A DNA stretch of 64,000 bases, taken from NCBI GenBank assembly GCA_018223415.1, contig JAGTTQ010000001.1:180153-244152 (forward strand), written 5' to 3'. This stretch comes from Eubacteriaceae bacterium Marseille-Q4139. Its GTDB lineage: Bacteria > Bacillota > Clostridia > Lachnospirales > Lachnospiraceae. Below the pieces are notes generated by a model. The model was not told the DNA's origin. It worked only from the letters and a program-made list of their open reading frames with translations, and did not search any database. Numbering within the stretch: position 1 is the first letter of the stretch; every line of letters begins with the position of its first letter. Shown here piece by piece: positions 1-8,496 of this stretch. A program made the translations under genes and the position numbers.

Positions 1-28
1 TTCTCCAAACCAGTTTCCTCCTAGTTTT

Positions 29-3000
29 TTATTTCTCTACTTTCACGACTCCCAGGGCGACATCCTCTCCGTTGATGTTCCACTCCTTCGTATAGCCGTC
101 CGCCTCTCCGGTCACGATGGCGTCGGCCAGAACCTCGTCCTTCAGCCCGTCCTCATACTTTTTCATGATTTCTGCCAGCTTCTCATTTCCGCTTTCATAG
201 ACGCGGATATGATCCATGACTTCAAAGCCGGCTTCTTTTCTCATGGTCTGGATCTTGCTGATCAGCTCACGGTAGAAGCCCTCTTCCAAAAGCTCCGGCG
301 TCATGTTGGTGTCAAGCACGACCGTAACCGTGTTGTCGCCCTCGGACACATAGCCCTCGGTCTGCGCCATGTCGATTAAGAGATCGTCCTTTGTAAGCTC
401 AACCACCGTATCGCCGAAGGTGAATCTCAGCATGCCCTCTGCGTTCAACGTATCCATGGCCTGGTTTCCGTCAAGCTCCGAAAGTGCCTTTCTGATGTTT
501 CCAAGCTGTTTTCCGTATTTCGGCCCCACAGTCTTAAGCTGCGGCTTAAAGGTGTAGGACGTGAATGCGCGGACATCGTCCGTAAACTCCACGGCCTTCA
601 CGTTCAGTTCGTCCTCGATGATCTCCTGGTAGAACTCCGGAAGCTCACGGGGCGCCTTTACGAACATACGGCTGATGGGCTGGCGGTTCTTAATGTTTGC
701 CGTATTTCTCGCTGCACGGCCCATGACGACGATCTTTAAGACCTCGTCCATCTTTTCCTCCAGATCCCCGTCGATGAAGCTCTCGTTTACCTCCGGGAAA
801 TCGCAGAGATGGATGCTCTCGGGTGCCTCCTTGTCGATGCTTCTTACGAGATTCTGGTAGATTTCCTCGGTCATGAACGGAACCATCGGCGCCGCCGCCT
901 TGGAGATCGTCACCAGCGCCGTGTAAAGCGTCATGTAGGCGTTCACCTTATCCTGCTCCATGCCCTTGGCCCAGAACCGCTCGCGGCTCCGTCTCACGTA
1001 CCAGTTGCTCATGTCATCGACAAAATCCTGAAGGGCTCTCGCTGCCTCCGGGATCCTGTAATTTGCCAGGTCGTCGTCCACCTCTTTCACCGTGGAATTT
1101 AACTTGGAAAGCAGCCATTTGTCCATGACCGTGAGTTTTTCGTAATCCAGCGTATATTTTGTCGCGTCAAATTCATCAATATTCGCGTACAGCACAAAGA
1201 ATGCATACGTGTTCCAGAGGGTTCCCATGAACTTCCTCTGTCCCTCCATGACGGCCTTTCCGTGGAAACGGTTGGGGAGCCACGGCGCGCTGTTGATGTA
1301 GAAATACCAGCGGATCGCATCGGCGCCGTATTTCTCCAGGGCGTCAAAGGGGTCGACGGCATTGCCCTTGGACTTGCTCATCTTCTGGCCGTTCTCATCC
1401 TGGACATGGCCGAGGACGATGACATTCTCATAGGGCGGCTTGTTAAAGAGAAGCGTCGACTCCGCAAGCAGGGAGTAGAACCAGCCTCTCGTCTGATCCA
1501 CGGCCTCGGAGATAAACTGGGCCGGGAACTGGGCCTCGAAAAGCTCTTTATTCTCAAACGGATAGTGGTGCTGTGCAAAGGGCATGGCTCCGGAGTCGAA
1601 CCAGCAGTCGATGACCTCCGGTACCCGGTGCATTTCCTTACCGCATTCGGGGCAGGTAATCACCACATCGTCGATAAACGGCCGGTGAAGCTCCACCTCG
1701 CCGGTATCGCCGTCCATTTCCTTCTTATATTTCTGAACCACATCCCCATAGTTGGGGCTCATCTTCTTTAATTCTTCCCGGCTTCCGATACAGTGCATAT
1801 GGCCGCACTCACACTGCCATACGGGAAGCGGCGTTCCCCAGTAACGGTTTCTGGAGATGCCCCAGTCCTGGACGTTCTCCAGCCAGTCGCCGAAGCGGCC
1901 CTTTCCGATGGATTCCGGGATCCAGTTGATCTGATTGTTGTTTTTAATCAGGTCGTCCTTTACGGCCGTCATCTTGATGAACCAGGACTCTCTCGCATAG
2001 TAGATGAGCGGCGTCCCGCAGCGCCAGCAATGGGGATAGCTGTGCTCAAATACCGGCGCCTCGAATAACAGGCCTTTTTCCTCCAGATCCTTTAAAACCA
2101 TCGGGTCTGCCTTCTTGCAGAACACACCGGAGTAAGGAGTCTCGGCCGTCATCTCGCCTTTTCCGTCCACAAGCTGTACGAACGGCAGGTCATAGCGGCG
2201 TCCCACCTGGGCATCGTCTTCACCGAAGGCCGGTGCAATATGGACAACGCCGGTACCGTCGGTCAGCGTGACATAGTCGGCGCATGTCACATAGAAGGCC
2301 TTCTTGTTCTGCTTCTCGCATGTCTTAACGGCACAGTCAAGAAGCGGCTCATATTCCTTATATTCCAGGTCTTTTCCCGTATAAGTCTCTAAAATCTCGT
2401 AGGCCGGCGTCCCGTTTTCCTTATCGGCAAGCTTGCCAAGCACCGTATCAAGAAGCGCCTCTGCCATGTAGTAGGTATAGCCGTCTGCCGCCTTCACCTT
2501 CACGTACGTCTCCTTCGGGTTCACGCAGAGGGCCACATTGCTGGGAAGCGTCCACGGCGTCGTTGTCCATGCAAGGAACCAGGCGTCCTCGCCCTTTACC
2601 TTAAAGCGGGCGATGGCGGAGCGCTCCTTCACGTCCTTATAGCCCTGGGCCACCTCGTGGCTGGAAAGCGGCGTCCCGCAGCGCGGGCAGTAGGGCACAA
2701 TCTTAAAGCCCTTGTAGAGCAGGCCCTTGTTCCAGATTTCCTTTAATGCCCACCATTCGGACTCGATATAGTCGTCATGGTAGGTGACATAGGGGTGATC
2801 CATGTCGGCCCAGAAGCCGACTGTGTTGGAAAAGTCTTCCCACATGCCTTTATATTTCCAGACGCTCTTTTTGCAGTGCTCGATGAAGGGCTCTAAGCCG
2901 TATTCCTCGATCTGCTCCTTGCCGTCTAAGCCGAGCATCTTCTCCACCTCAAGCTCCACAGGAAGGCCATGGGTGTCCCATCCGGCCTTTCTCGGCACCA

Positions 3001-3232
3001 TGTATCCCTTCATGGTCCGGTATCTCGGGATCATATCCTTGATGACGCGGGTCAGCACGTGGCCGATGTGGGGCTTTCCGTTGGCCGTCGGCGGGCCGTC
3101 ATAGAACACATATGGTTTCCCCTTTCTCCGGCTGTCGATACTCTTCTCGAAGATTTTATTCTCTCTCCAGAATTTCTCCACCTGCTTTTCCCTGTCCACA
3201 AAGTTCAAATCCGCAGACACTTTCTCGTACAT
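29..3232 (-). CDS. ileS: Isoleucyl-tRNA synthetase, type 2 (IleS2-like)
   Basis: Charges tRNA-Ile with isoleucine in the cytoplasm. It has 1067 residues. The class I HIGH motif is at residues 55-58 after GPPTANGKP, and KMSKS is at about 617-621. Cys pairs typical of zinc knuckles (CPRCG, CWRCG, CPECG) lie in the editing and catalytic regions. The GPPTANGKPHIGH context, the WDTHGLPVELEVE segment and the length above 1000 residues resemble the type-2 (eukaryote-like) branch rather than the roughly 930-residue E. coli type. Known type-2 enzymes are often less sensitive to mupirocin; that property is inferred here, not shown. The gene stands alone behind a T-box leader. Confidence 0.97.
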   Translation of the reverse strand: MYEKVSADLNFVDREKQVEKFWRENKIFEKSIDSRRKGKPYVFYDGPPTANGKPHIGHVLTRVIKDMIPRYRTMKGYMVPRKAGWDTHGLPVELEVEKMLGLDGKEQIEEYGLEPFIEHCKKSVWKYKGMWEDFSNTVGFWADMDHPYVTYHDDYIESEWWALKEIWNKGLLYKGFKIVPYCPRCGTPLSSHEVAQGYKDVKERSAIARFKVKGEDAWFLAWTTTPWTLPSNVALCVNPKETYVKVKAADGYTYYMAEALLDTVLGKLADKENGTPAYEILETYTGKDLEYKEYEPLLDCAVKTCEKQNKKAFYVTCADYVTLTDGTGVVHIAPAFGEDDAQVGRRYDLPFVQLVDGKGEMTAETPYSGVFCKKADPMVLKDLEEKGLLFEAPVFEHSYPHCWRCGTPLIYYARESWFIKMTAVKDDLIKNNNQINWIPESIGKGRFGDWLENVQDWGISRNRYWGTPLPVWQCECGHMHCIGSREELKKMSPNYGDVVQKYKKEMDGDTGEVELHRPFIDDVVITCPECGKEMHRVPEVIDCWFDSGAMPFAQHHYPFENKELFEAQFPAQFISEAVDQTRGWFYSLLAESTLLFNKPPYENVIVLGHVQDENGQKMSKSKGNAVDPFDALEKYGADAIRWYFYINSAPWLPNRFHGKAVMEGQRKFMGTLWNTYAFFVLYANIDEFDATKYTLDYEKLTVMDKWLLSKLNSTVKEVDDDLANYRIPEAARALQDFVDDMSNWYVRRSRERFWAKGMEQDKVNAYMTLYTALVTISKAAAPMVPFMTEEIYQNLVRSIDKEAPESIHLCDFPEVNESFIDGDLEEKMDEVLKIVVMGRAARNTANIKNRQPISRMFVKAPRELPEFYQEIIEDELNVKAVEFTDDVRAFTSYTFKPQLKTVGPKYGKQLGNIRKALSELDGNQAMDTLNAEGMLRFTFGDTVVELTKDDLLIDMAQTEGYVSEGDNTVTVVLDTNMTPELLEEGFYRELISKIQTMRKEAGFEVMDHIRVYESGNEKLAEIMKKYEDGLKDEVLADAIVTGEADGYTKEWNINGEDVALGVVKVEK

Positions 3233-3384
3233 GACACAAATTCCTCCAATCTTGTCTCGTCTGCTGCTTTCTCTTCACAGCAGCTTTCAATTTTTGTGTG
3301 CCGCAGTAACAAGAGCCCGTCCGGCAGGGGATTCCTGCCCGCGGGGTGTTTTTGTTTCACAGGAACAAAATTTTCCATGAAATG

Positions 3385-3630
3385 AAAAAACGCCCTGTTC
3401 TTGCGAACAGGACGAATGTACACTCGTTATACCACCTATTACTGCATACTGACATATGAGTTCCCGATAACGTGGGAAATCCGGGCAAGCCTACTAAAGC
3501 CTTCAGCCGCCAGCTCGGGAGTGATGTTCCGCCTGCATCCGGCACCGGGCTTCCATCGTCCCCGGCTCGCTTTGGCCTTTCCTGCAAACCTACTGTCTCC
3601 GTCGTTGCTTTTTATATAGACTATCTCCAT
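3385..3630 (-). promoter_or_regulatory. T-box leader of ileS with antiterminator/terminator
   Basis: The transcript carries a T-box-like core, AGGTGGTATAACGA, at about 3426-3439. Its end can pair with TCGTCCT to form the antiterminator. An overlapping terminator hairpin lies at 3391-3413 and is followed by six U. A possible isoleucine specifier AUC is at 3523-3525, but its placement in the Stem I loop is by eye. Uncharged tRNA-Ile should stabilise the antiterminator and turn on ileS. Confidence 0.85.
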
Positions 3631-3631
3631 A

Positions 3632-3660
3632 ATTATAATGAAGTCAGGTTGAAAAGTCAA
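3632..3660 (-). promoter_or_regulatory. Promoter of T-box/ileS
   Basis: The -35 TTGACT (3655-3660) and a perfect -10 TATAAT (3632-3637) are separated by 17 bases. Transcription should start near 3625, just before the T-box leader. Confidence 0.85.
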
Positions 3661-3695
3661 GAATTCTCTTGGGAAAATGCGAAAAAAAGGGCTTG

Positions 3696-4211
3696 TCAGC
3701 TCCAGTCCTCTCTTAACAGGGCATACATCTTCATATCCAGAACCTTCCCGTTTTTCACGGCATTGCTTCTTAATGTCCCCTCCAGCCGGAAGCCGGCTTT
3801 TTCAAGCACACGGCAGGACGCCGTATTGCAGGCAAAGGGCTCTGCAAAAATCCGCAGGATATCGGTGTTTTCAAAGACATGGCGGCAGAGCTGCCTGACG
3901 GCGCTGGCGCCGTATCCCTTTCCCCAGTACGGCTCTCCCAGGTAATACCCCAGTTCCGCCGTCTGCGAATGGATGTTCTGGCAGCGCTCCGCCGATATGC
4001 TGCCGATAAGGGCGCCTCCGGCCGTGACGGCGAAGGCAAAGACCCTGTCTTTATCGGCGGCCAGCATGGCCGAGAGAAATTCTTCCGCATCCTTCCCCTG
4101 ATAGGGATACGGAATCCCGTCCCGCAGATTGTCCAGAATTTTTTTGTTGTTTAAGAGGGCAGCCAGCGCCTCCTTATCTTCCATACGCCATTCCCTGAGC
4201 TCACATTCCAT
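3696..4211 (-). CDS. GNAT N-acetyltransferase (RimJ/RimL-like)
   Basis: Probably transfers an acetyl group from acetyl-CoA to an amine. It resembles RimJ/RimL-type enzymes: an ELREWRMED start, LGYYLGEPYWGKGYG (the acetyl-CoA loop) in the middle, and NTASCRVLEKAGF near the end. It is 171 residues from the chosen start. That ATG (4209-4211) has GGGAAAGGAG about six bases upstream, so it is preferred over an in-frame ATG 27 bases earlier. The preceding small membrane ORF stops only 16 bases upstream, so the two are likely co-transcribed. The substrate is unknown. Confidence 0.85.
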   Translation of the reverse strand: MECELREWRMEDKEALAALLNNKKILDNLRDGIPYPYQGKDAEEFLSAMLAADKDRVFAFAVTAGGALIGSISAERCQNIHSQTAELGYYLGEPYWGKGYGASAVRQLCRHVFENTDILRIFAEPFACNTASCRVLEKAGFRLEGTLRSNAVKNGKVLDMKMYALLREDWS

Positions 4212-4227
4212 AAAAGCTCCTTTCCCA

Positions 4228-4323
4228 TCACCGTGCAAACACGTTTTTGTCCAGCCATTTACAGATATAGTGGGCGATCAGGTTTCCTGCCAACAGGGCG
4301 AAAAACAATTTTACATATTTCAT
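4228..4323 (-). CDS. Small hydrophobic membrane peptide, 31 aa
   Basis: This short ORF starts MKYVKLFFALLAG and has one predicted membrane helix (about residues 4-21), then a basic and aromatic tail containing ICKWLDK. GAGAGGAGAG lies just before the ATG, and a good promoter is 24 bases further upstream. Its stop overlaps the ribosome site of the following acetyltransferase gene. Similar short peptides with a C-terminal CKWLD-like motif occur in Firmicutes and are often annotated as holin-like or hypothetical. I do not assign a function. It could be a small membrane regulator or a toxin-like peptide. Confidence 0.6.
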   Translation of the reverse strand: MKYVKLFFALLAGNLIAHYICKWLDKNVFAR

Positions 4324-4346
4324 GATGATCTCTCCTCTCTCTGTCC

Positions 4347-4375
4347 AGTATATCGGATTTTCGGAAAGGATTCAA
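4347..4375 (-). promoter_or_regulatory. Promoter of small peptide/GNAT unit
   Basis: The -35 TTGAAT (4370-4375) and -10 TATACT (4347-4352) have a 17-base spacer. The inferred start gives a leader of about 17 bases that contains the ribosome site of the 31-residue peptide. Confidence 0.65.
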
Positions 4376-4466
4376 GGCCGCCCGCGCTGTTTTTTTCGCC
4401 GATTTTCCGCCATATTCCCGCCTTCCGCCCGTCCCGTCTGCCTTTGTTAATATTTTAACTTTCAAT

Positions 4467-4495
4467 TTGCCTTTTCCTTCTATTATTGCTATAAT
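4467..4495 (+). promoter_or_regulatory. Promoter of pncB operon
   Basis: The -35 TTGCCT (4467-4472) and -10 TATAAT (4490-4495) have a 17-base spacer. The roughly 90-base leader to pncB contains a GC-rich stretch (GCCGG repeats, 4535-4564) that can form a weak hairpin. No known NAD riboswitch was recognised in it. Confidence 0.75.
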
Positions 4496-4590
4496 AACCG
4501 AAATACAAAAGACTCCGGCGGGCCAGGCAGAATCTCGAGCCGGCTTTCTTTATGCCCGGCCGGATTCCCAACGAAGCGAGGAGAATGAAT

Positions 4591-6048
4591 ATGGACAACC
4601 GCAACCTGACGCTTTTGACAGACCTCTATGAGCTGACAATGATGCAGGGCTATTTTTATGAAAAGGATGCCAATGAGACCGTCATCTTCGACGCCTTTTA
4701 CCGTGCCAACCCGGACGGGAACGGCTACGCCATCGCCGCCGGCTTAGAGCAGGTCATCGACTACATCGAAAATCTCCATTTCGATCAGGAGGACATCGAC
4801 TATCTCCGCTCCACCGGCCTCTTTAAAGAGGATTTCCTGGAGTATCTGCATACCTTCCGTTTCACCGGCGACATTTACGCGGTTCCGGAGGGCACCGTCG
4901 TCTTCCCGAGAGAGCCTCTCGTCAAAGTCATTGCCCCGATCATGCAGGCACAGCTCATTGAGACGGCCCTCTTAAACATCATCAACCACCAGAGCCTGAT
5001 TGCCACCAAGACAGCCCGGATCGTTCATGCTGCCCACGGCGACGGCGTCATGGAATTCGGACTGCGCCGCGCCCAGGGCCCGGATGCCGGGATTTACGGC
5101 GCCCGCGCCGCCATGATCGCCGGCTGCATCGGAACCTCCAATGTCCTCTGCGGCCAGATGTTTGACGTGCCGGTAAAGGGCACCCACGCCCACAGCTGGA
5201 TCATGAGCTTTCCCGACGAGCTGACGGCCTTCCGCACCTATGCGAAGCTGTACCCGAGCGCCTGCATCCTTCTGGTGGACACCTATGACACGTTAAAATC
5301 GGGAATCCCCAACGCCATCCAGGTATTTAAGGAAATGCGCGAAGCCGGAATCCCGCTGACCTTCTACGGGATCCGCTTAGACAGCGGCGACCTGGCCTAC
5401 CTCTCCAAGGAAGCGAAAAAAATGCTGGATGCGGCCGGCTTTTCCGACGCCGTCATCTCCGCCTCCAACGACCTGGACGAGCACCTGATTTCCAGCTTAA
5501 AGCATCAGGGCGCAACCATCAACTCCTGGGGCGTCGGCACAAACCTGATTACCTCCAAGGACACGCCTTCCTTCGGAGGCGTCTATAAGCTGGCCGCCAT
5601 CAAGGACAGGAAAACCGGAAAATTCATCCCGAAAATCAAGCTGTCCGAGAATACGGAAAAAATCACGAACCCAGGCAACAAGACCATCTACCGGATTTAC
5701 AGTGCAGAGAGCCATAAGCTGATTGCCGATCTGATCTGCCTTGTGGGCGAAAAATTTGATACGGCAAACTCTCTCCTGCTCTTCGACCCCATTGAGACGT
5801 GGAAGAAGACGCTTCTCGCGCCGGGCACCTATACGCTGAGAGAGCTTCTCGTCCCGGTGTTCCAGGACGGCCTCTGCGTCTACCGCTCCCCGAAGGTCAT
5901 GGACATCCGGGAATACTGCCGGAAGGAACAGGAGACCCTCTGGGAGGAGACAAAACGTCTCGTCAATCCCCATGAAGTCCATGTGGATCTTTCCCATGAG
6001 CTGTGGCACATGAAAGCACAGCTTCTGGACGCCTATCATTTTGATTAA
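4591..6048 (+). CDS. pncB: Nicotinate phosphoribosyltransferase
   Basis: Makes nicotinate mononucleotide from nicotinate and PRPP, the first step of NAD salvage. At 485 residues it is of normal family length. The N-terminus LTLLTDLYELTMMQGY, the EFGLRRAQGPD segment, the GTHAHSW motif and the YGIRLDSGDLAYLS phosphate-site region are diagnostic. The start is the second of two close ATGs, because AGGAG at 4579-4583 lies seven bases before 4591 but only one base before 4585. It leads an operon with a DUF436 gene and a membrane-anchored unknown. Confidence 0.95.
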   Translation: MDNRNLTLLTDLYELTMMQGYFYEKDANETVIFDAFYRANPDGNGYAIAAGLEQVIDYIENLHFDQEDIDYLRSTGLFKEDFLEYLHTFRFTGDIYAVPEGTVVFPREPLVKVIAPIMQAQLIETALLNIINHQSLIATKTARIVHAAHGDGVMEFGLRRAQGPDAGIYGARAAMIAGCIGTSNVLCGQMFDVPVKGTHAHSWIMSFPDELTAFRTYAKLYPSACILLVDTYDTLKSGIPNAIQVFKEMREAGIPLTFYGIRLDSGDLAYLSKEAKKMLDAAGFSDAVISASNDLDEHLISSLKHQGATINSWGVGTNLITSKDTPSFGGVYKLAAIKDRKTGKFIPKIKLSENTEKITNPGNKTIYRIYSAESHKLIADLICLVGEKFDTANSLLLFDPIETWKKTLLAPGTYTLRELLVPVFQDGLCVYRSPKVMDIREYCRKEQETLWEETKRLVNPHEVHVDLSHELWHMKAQLLDAYHFD

Positions 6049-6063
6049 GAGGAGGAATGCATC

Positions 6064-6645
6064 ATGAGTGCGACAGATATTGCAAAATCCATCGACGTTG
6101 ATCTGGAACTGATTAAAAAACAGGCAAAGGACGTGACCGAGGAACTGATTCAGGTTTCCGGCATAAAGCCGGGCGAAATCCTCGTCGTCGGCTGTTCCTC
6201 CAGCGAAATCGCCGCCCATAAAATCGGCTGCTATTCCAGCAAGGAAGTGGGCGAAGCCGTTTTTGACGCCATTTACGGTGCGGCCAGGGCCCACGGCGTC
6301 CTGCTGGCAGCCCAGTGCTGCGAACACTTAAACCGGGCTTTGATTGTCGAAGAGGAGACGGCTGTAACATACGGCCTTGAAATGGTAAACGTGGTTCCTC
6401 AGCTTAAGGCCGGCGGCTCCTTTTCCACCGCCGCCTGGAACGCATTTGAAAAGCCGTGTGCCGTGGAATCCATAAAAGCCCACGCCGGCATTGACATCGG
6501 CGACACACTGATCGGCATGCATTTAAAGCATGTGGCTGTGCCGGTCCGCACGTCCGTGAAGGAGATCGGCTCCGCCCATGTGGTATGCGCAAGGACACGT
6601 CTTAAATACATCGGCGGCGAGCGGGCTGCCTACCAGCACGCATAA
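6064..6645 (+). CDS. DUF436 / TIGR01440 family protein (YwlG-like)
   Basis: A conserved Firmicutes protein of 193 residues with no established biochemical role. Family traits visible are the VVGCSSSEIAAHKIG segment near residue 45, AAQCCEHLNRALI near residue 85, and a C-terminal HVVCARTRLKYIGG segment. It starts 15 bases after pncB behind AGAGGAGG, so the two are co-transcribed. That position suggests a link to nicotinate or nucleotide metabolism, but this is inference from position only. Confidence 0.85.
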   Translation: MSATDIAKSIDVDLELIKKQAKDVTEELIQVSGIKPGEILVVGCSSSEIAAHKIGCYSSKEVGEAVFDAIYGAARAHGVLLAAQCCEHLNRALIVEEETAVTYGLEMVNVVPQLKAGGSFSTAAWNAFEKPCAVESIKAHAGIDIGDTLIGMHLKHVAVPVRTSVKEIGSAHVVCARTRLKYIGGERAAYQHA

Positions 6646-6657
6646 AGGAGGCACAGG

Positions 6658-7092
6658 ATGAAAGGCAAGCCAGCAAACAGCATTCTCCGGTATCTGATTA
6701 CTGTTTTGGCATCTGCCGCGCTGATCATGGCCTTCAATATCTTCCTGGACGGGATGTACCTGATCGGTGCCCCGGATGCCGGGGATGTGGAAAAAGTTAC
6801 CGTTTCCTACCCGGAGGTCTCCGACGCGCCGAAGGAATTCTCCGATGAGGAAAACATTAAGCTGGCCGTACAGCTCACCGGCTTCCTGCGGTACTCGCTT
6901 TTTGAGAAAGCCCCGGAGGGTGACGCGCCCTTAATGACTGTCACCTACTTTTTAAAGGACGGCACAGCCGTCGAGATTTCCGCCAGCCGGGACACCGTAT
7001 GGTGGAAAGGAAAAGCCCGCGCCATAAAAGAGAAAGAGATGTTTATCAATCTGGCGGAGGGGATTTTCTTTTTGGATGAGGTGATGGAGTAA
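6658..7092 (+). CDS. Membrane-anchored protein of unknown function
   Basis: It has 144 residues, with one N-terminal membrane segment (about residues 9-32, ending FLDGMYLIG) and a soluble part of about 110 residues predicted to lie outside the cell. The soluble part contains a Lys/Glu-rich stretch and DTVWWKGKARAIKEKEMF near its end. The architecture is that of a small type II anchored protein. It follows the DUF436 gene by 12 bases, ends at a strong terminator, and is therefore the last gene of the pncB unit. I do not recognise the family. Confidence 0.75.
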   Translation: MKGKPANSILRYLITVLASAALIMAFNIFLDGMYLIGAPDAGDVEKVTVSYPEVSDAPKEFSDEENIKLAVQLTGFLRYSLFEKAPEGDAPLMTVTYFLKDGTAVEISASRDTVWWKGKARAIKEKEMFINLAEGIFFLDEVME

Positions 7093-7098
7093 TATTTC

Positions 7099-7144
7099 AG
7101 GCGGCCAGGGAACGAAAGCCGTGTTCCCTGGCCGCCTGTTGTTT
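7099..7144 (+). terminator. Terminator of pncB operon
   Basis: A 16-base-pair perfect stem (7099-7114 with 7123-7138) with a short loop, followed by TTGTTT. The U-tract is weak, but the stem is very stable. It lies between convergent genes. Confidence 0.7.
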
Positions 7145-7161
7145 ATCTCCATCGTTATGAC

Positions 7162-7560
7162 TCAAAGATATCTTTCTATGAACTCTGCCGGCGTCAGAAT
7201 CTCCGGCTTTTCAAGATCCATGCCGCCAAAATCCTTGTCGCCTGTAATCAGGATATCGGCGTTTTCTGCAACAGCCGTATAAAGCACGGGATAGTCGTTC
7301 ATATCCCGAATATGAAACAGACCGCCTTTCATTTTGCGCGGCGTATAAACCAGCTCATAGCCCAGCGCCGATAAAAATCTGTCCATGCTGTCACGTTTTT
7401 CCGGAAATTTTCTTTCCGTCACTGCCATCAGTTCTTCCACAACAAACGACGAAAGTACCAGCGTATGATTCCGGACGATGTAATCCAACATCCGTTCAAA
7501 CCGTTTCCCCGGAAAAAAGATCATTGAAATCAGTACATTCGTATCCAGCATTATTCGCAT
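7162..7560 (-). CDS. PIN-domain toxin-type ribonuclease
   Basis: A VapC-like PIN-domain protein of 132 residues, of the kind found as the toxin partner in type II toxin-antitoxin pairs. Acidic residues expected for the metal site are visible: D6 in MLDTN, E42/E43 in VVEEL, D89 in MNDYP, and D108/D110 in ITGDKDF. Its ATG overlaps the end of the antitoxin gene by 10 bases, the usual order (antitoxin first) with translational coupling. The RNA target cannot be read from sequence. Confidence 0.85.
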   Translation of the reverse strand: MRIMLDTNVLISMIFFPGKRFERMLDYIVRNHTLVLSSFVVEELMAVTERKFPEKRDSMDRFLSALGYELVYTPRKMKGGLFHIRDMNDYPVLYTAVAENADILITGDKDFGGMDLEKPEILTPAEFIERYL

Positions 7561-7820
7561 TGATATTGGTCACGCCTTTCCGCCCGGATTTCCTTTACCA
7601 GCTCCACAACATCCTGTTCATCTTTCAGTCCGAGCTCCTCTGCCGCCCCCTGAAAGGCCTTCTGTGCTTCTAACAGTGCATTGACAGAGGCATTCATCAT
7701 CACAACCTTATTGCCTTCCTGTATGAACAGCACCTTATCTCCGTCTTTCACGCCAAGCAGCTTCCGGATCGCAGCAGGAATCGTAATCTGGCCCTTGGAA
7801 GTAACTTTTGCAAGCTCCAT
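7551..7820 (-). CDS. AbrB/MazE-type antitoxin
   Basis: A SpoVT/AbrB swapped-hairpin DNA-binding protein of 89 residues. The N-terminus LAKVTSKGQITIPAAIRKLLG is the classic AbrB fold signature, followed by GDKVLFI. The C-terminal half (about residues 45-89) is charged and probably wraps the PIN toxin. The ribosome site GGAAAGGAGG is strong. It should neutralise the toxin and repress its own promoter, as is general for this class. Confidence 0.9.
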   Translation of the reverse strand: MELAKVTSKGQITIPAAIRKLLGVKDGDKVLFIQEGNKVVMMNASVNALLEAQKAFQGAAEELGLKDEQDVVELVKEIRAERRDQYQCE

Positions 7821-7849
7821 AGAACGTCCTCCTTTCCTATCTGATTCAC

Positions 7850-7866
7850 GGAATTCCTTGTATTCC
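7850..7866. promoter_or_regulatory. Candidate antitoxin operator
   Basis: An inverted repeat GGAAT-7 nt-ATTCC (GGAATTCCTTGTATTCC) lies between the toxin-antitoxin promoter and the antitoxin ribosome site, where an autorepressor could bind. The assignment is inference. Confidence 0.4.
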
Positions 7867-7876
7867 TTACATTCTC

Positions 7877-7905
7877 ATTATACTCTGAAGGACGCGAAAA
7901 AGCAA
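7877..7905 (-). promoter_or_regulatory. Promoter of AbrB/PIN pair
   Basis: The -35 TTGCTT (7900-7905) and perfect -10 TATAAT (7877-7882) have a 17-base spacer. It lies just downstream of the oxidoreductase operon on the same strand. Confidence 0.75.
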
Positions 7906-7926
7906 CAGATCAATTTTACCAGGCTA

Positions 7927-8496
7927 TCACCCTTCTCTCCCCAAAATCTCCCGCATCGCCTCCGCGCCCTTTCGAAGCGCCTCCGCATTCACCGGGATCA
8001 GGGACTCCTTTGACGCGCCGAAGACCTCTTGGAACGCCGCCGTAATCTGTGCAGAAGGCAGAATCTGTTCCGCCTCATTGAGTGCCCCGAGCATGATGAT
8101 ATTGGCAAGGCGGATGTTTCCCATGGCCTCGGCCATGCCGCTGACCGGAAGATAGTAAGCCTGCACGTCGTCCCGCGGCACCTTCTCCTCCACGAGGCTG
8201 GAATTGACAAACACGGTTCCGCCCGGCTCCACCTGGGACATGAACTTGTGGAACGCCGCAATGTTCATGAAGACAGCGGCCGTCGCGTCGCCTTTAATGA
8301 GCGGGGAGCCGATGGGCTCGTCTGCGATCATGACGGAACAGTTGGCCTCGCCGCCGCGCATCTCCGGTCCGTAGGACGGGCACCAGGTCACTTCCTTTCC
8401 TGAAAGAAGCCCGCCGTATGCAAGAAGCTGTCCCATGCTCATGACGCCCTGCCCGCCGAAGCCGGCGCAGAATATTCTATGGATTTTTCCCATCAC
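7927..8496 (-). CDS. 2-oxoacid:ferredoxin oxidoreductase, gamma subunit
   Basis: This is the gamma subunit (189 residues) of a multi-subunit, CoA- and thiamine-dependent 2-oxoacid oxidoreductase. The N-terminus FCAGFGGQGVMSMGQLLAYG is the family signature, followed by a WCPSYGPEMRGGEA segment. Its start overlaps the end of the beta-subunit gene by four bases. Last gene of the operon; it corresponds to VorC/KorC-type subunits. Confidence 0.92.
   Translation of the reverse strand: MMGKIHRIFCAGFGGQGVMSMGQLLAYGGLLSGKEVTWCPSYGPEMRGGEANCSVMIADEPIGSPLIKGDATAAVFMNIAAFHKFMSQVEPGGTVFVNSSLVEEKVPRDDVQAYYLPVSGMAEAMGNIRLANIIMLGALNEAEQILPSAQITAAFQEVFGASKESLIPVNAEALRKGAEAMREILGREG

Noticed and set aside
5497..6327. 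Minus-strand frame of 276 codons
   Set aside because: It is antisense to pncB and the DUF436 gene, both well recognised. No ribosome site or family match.
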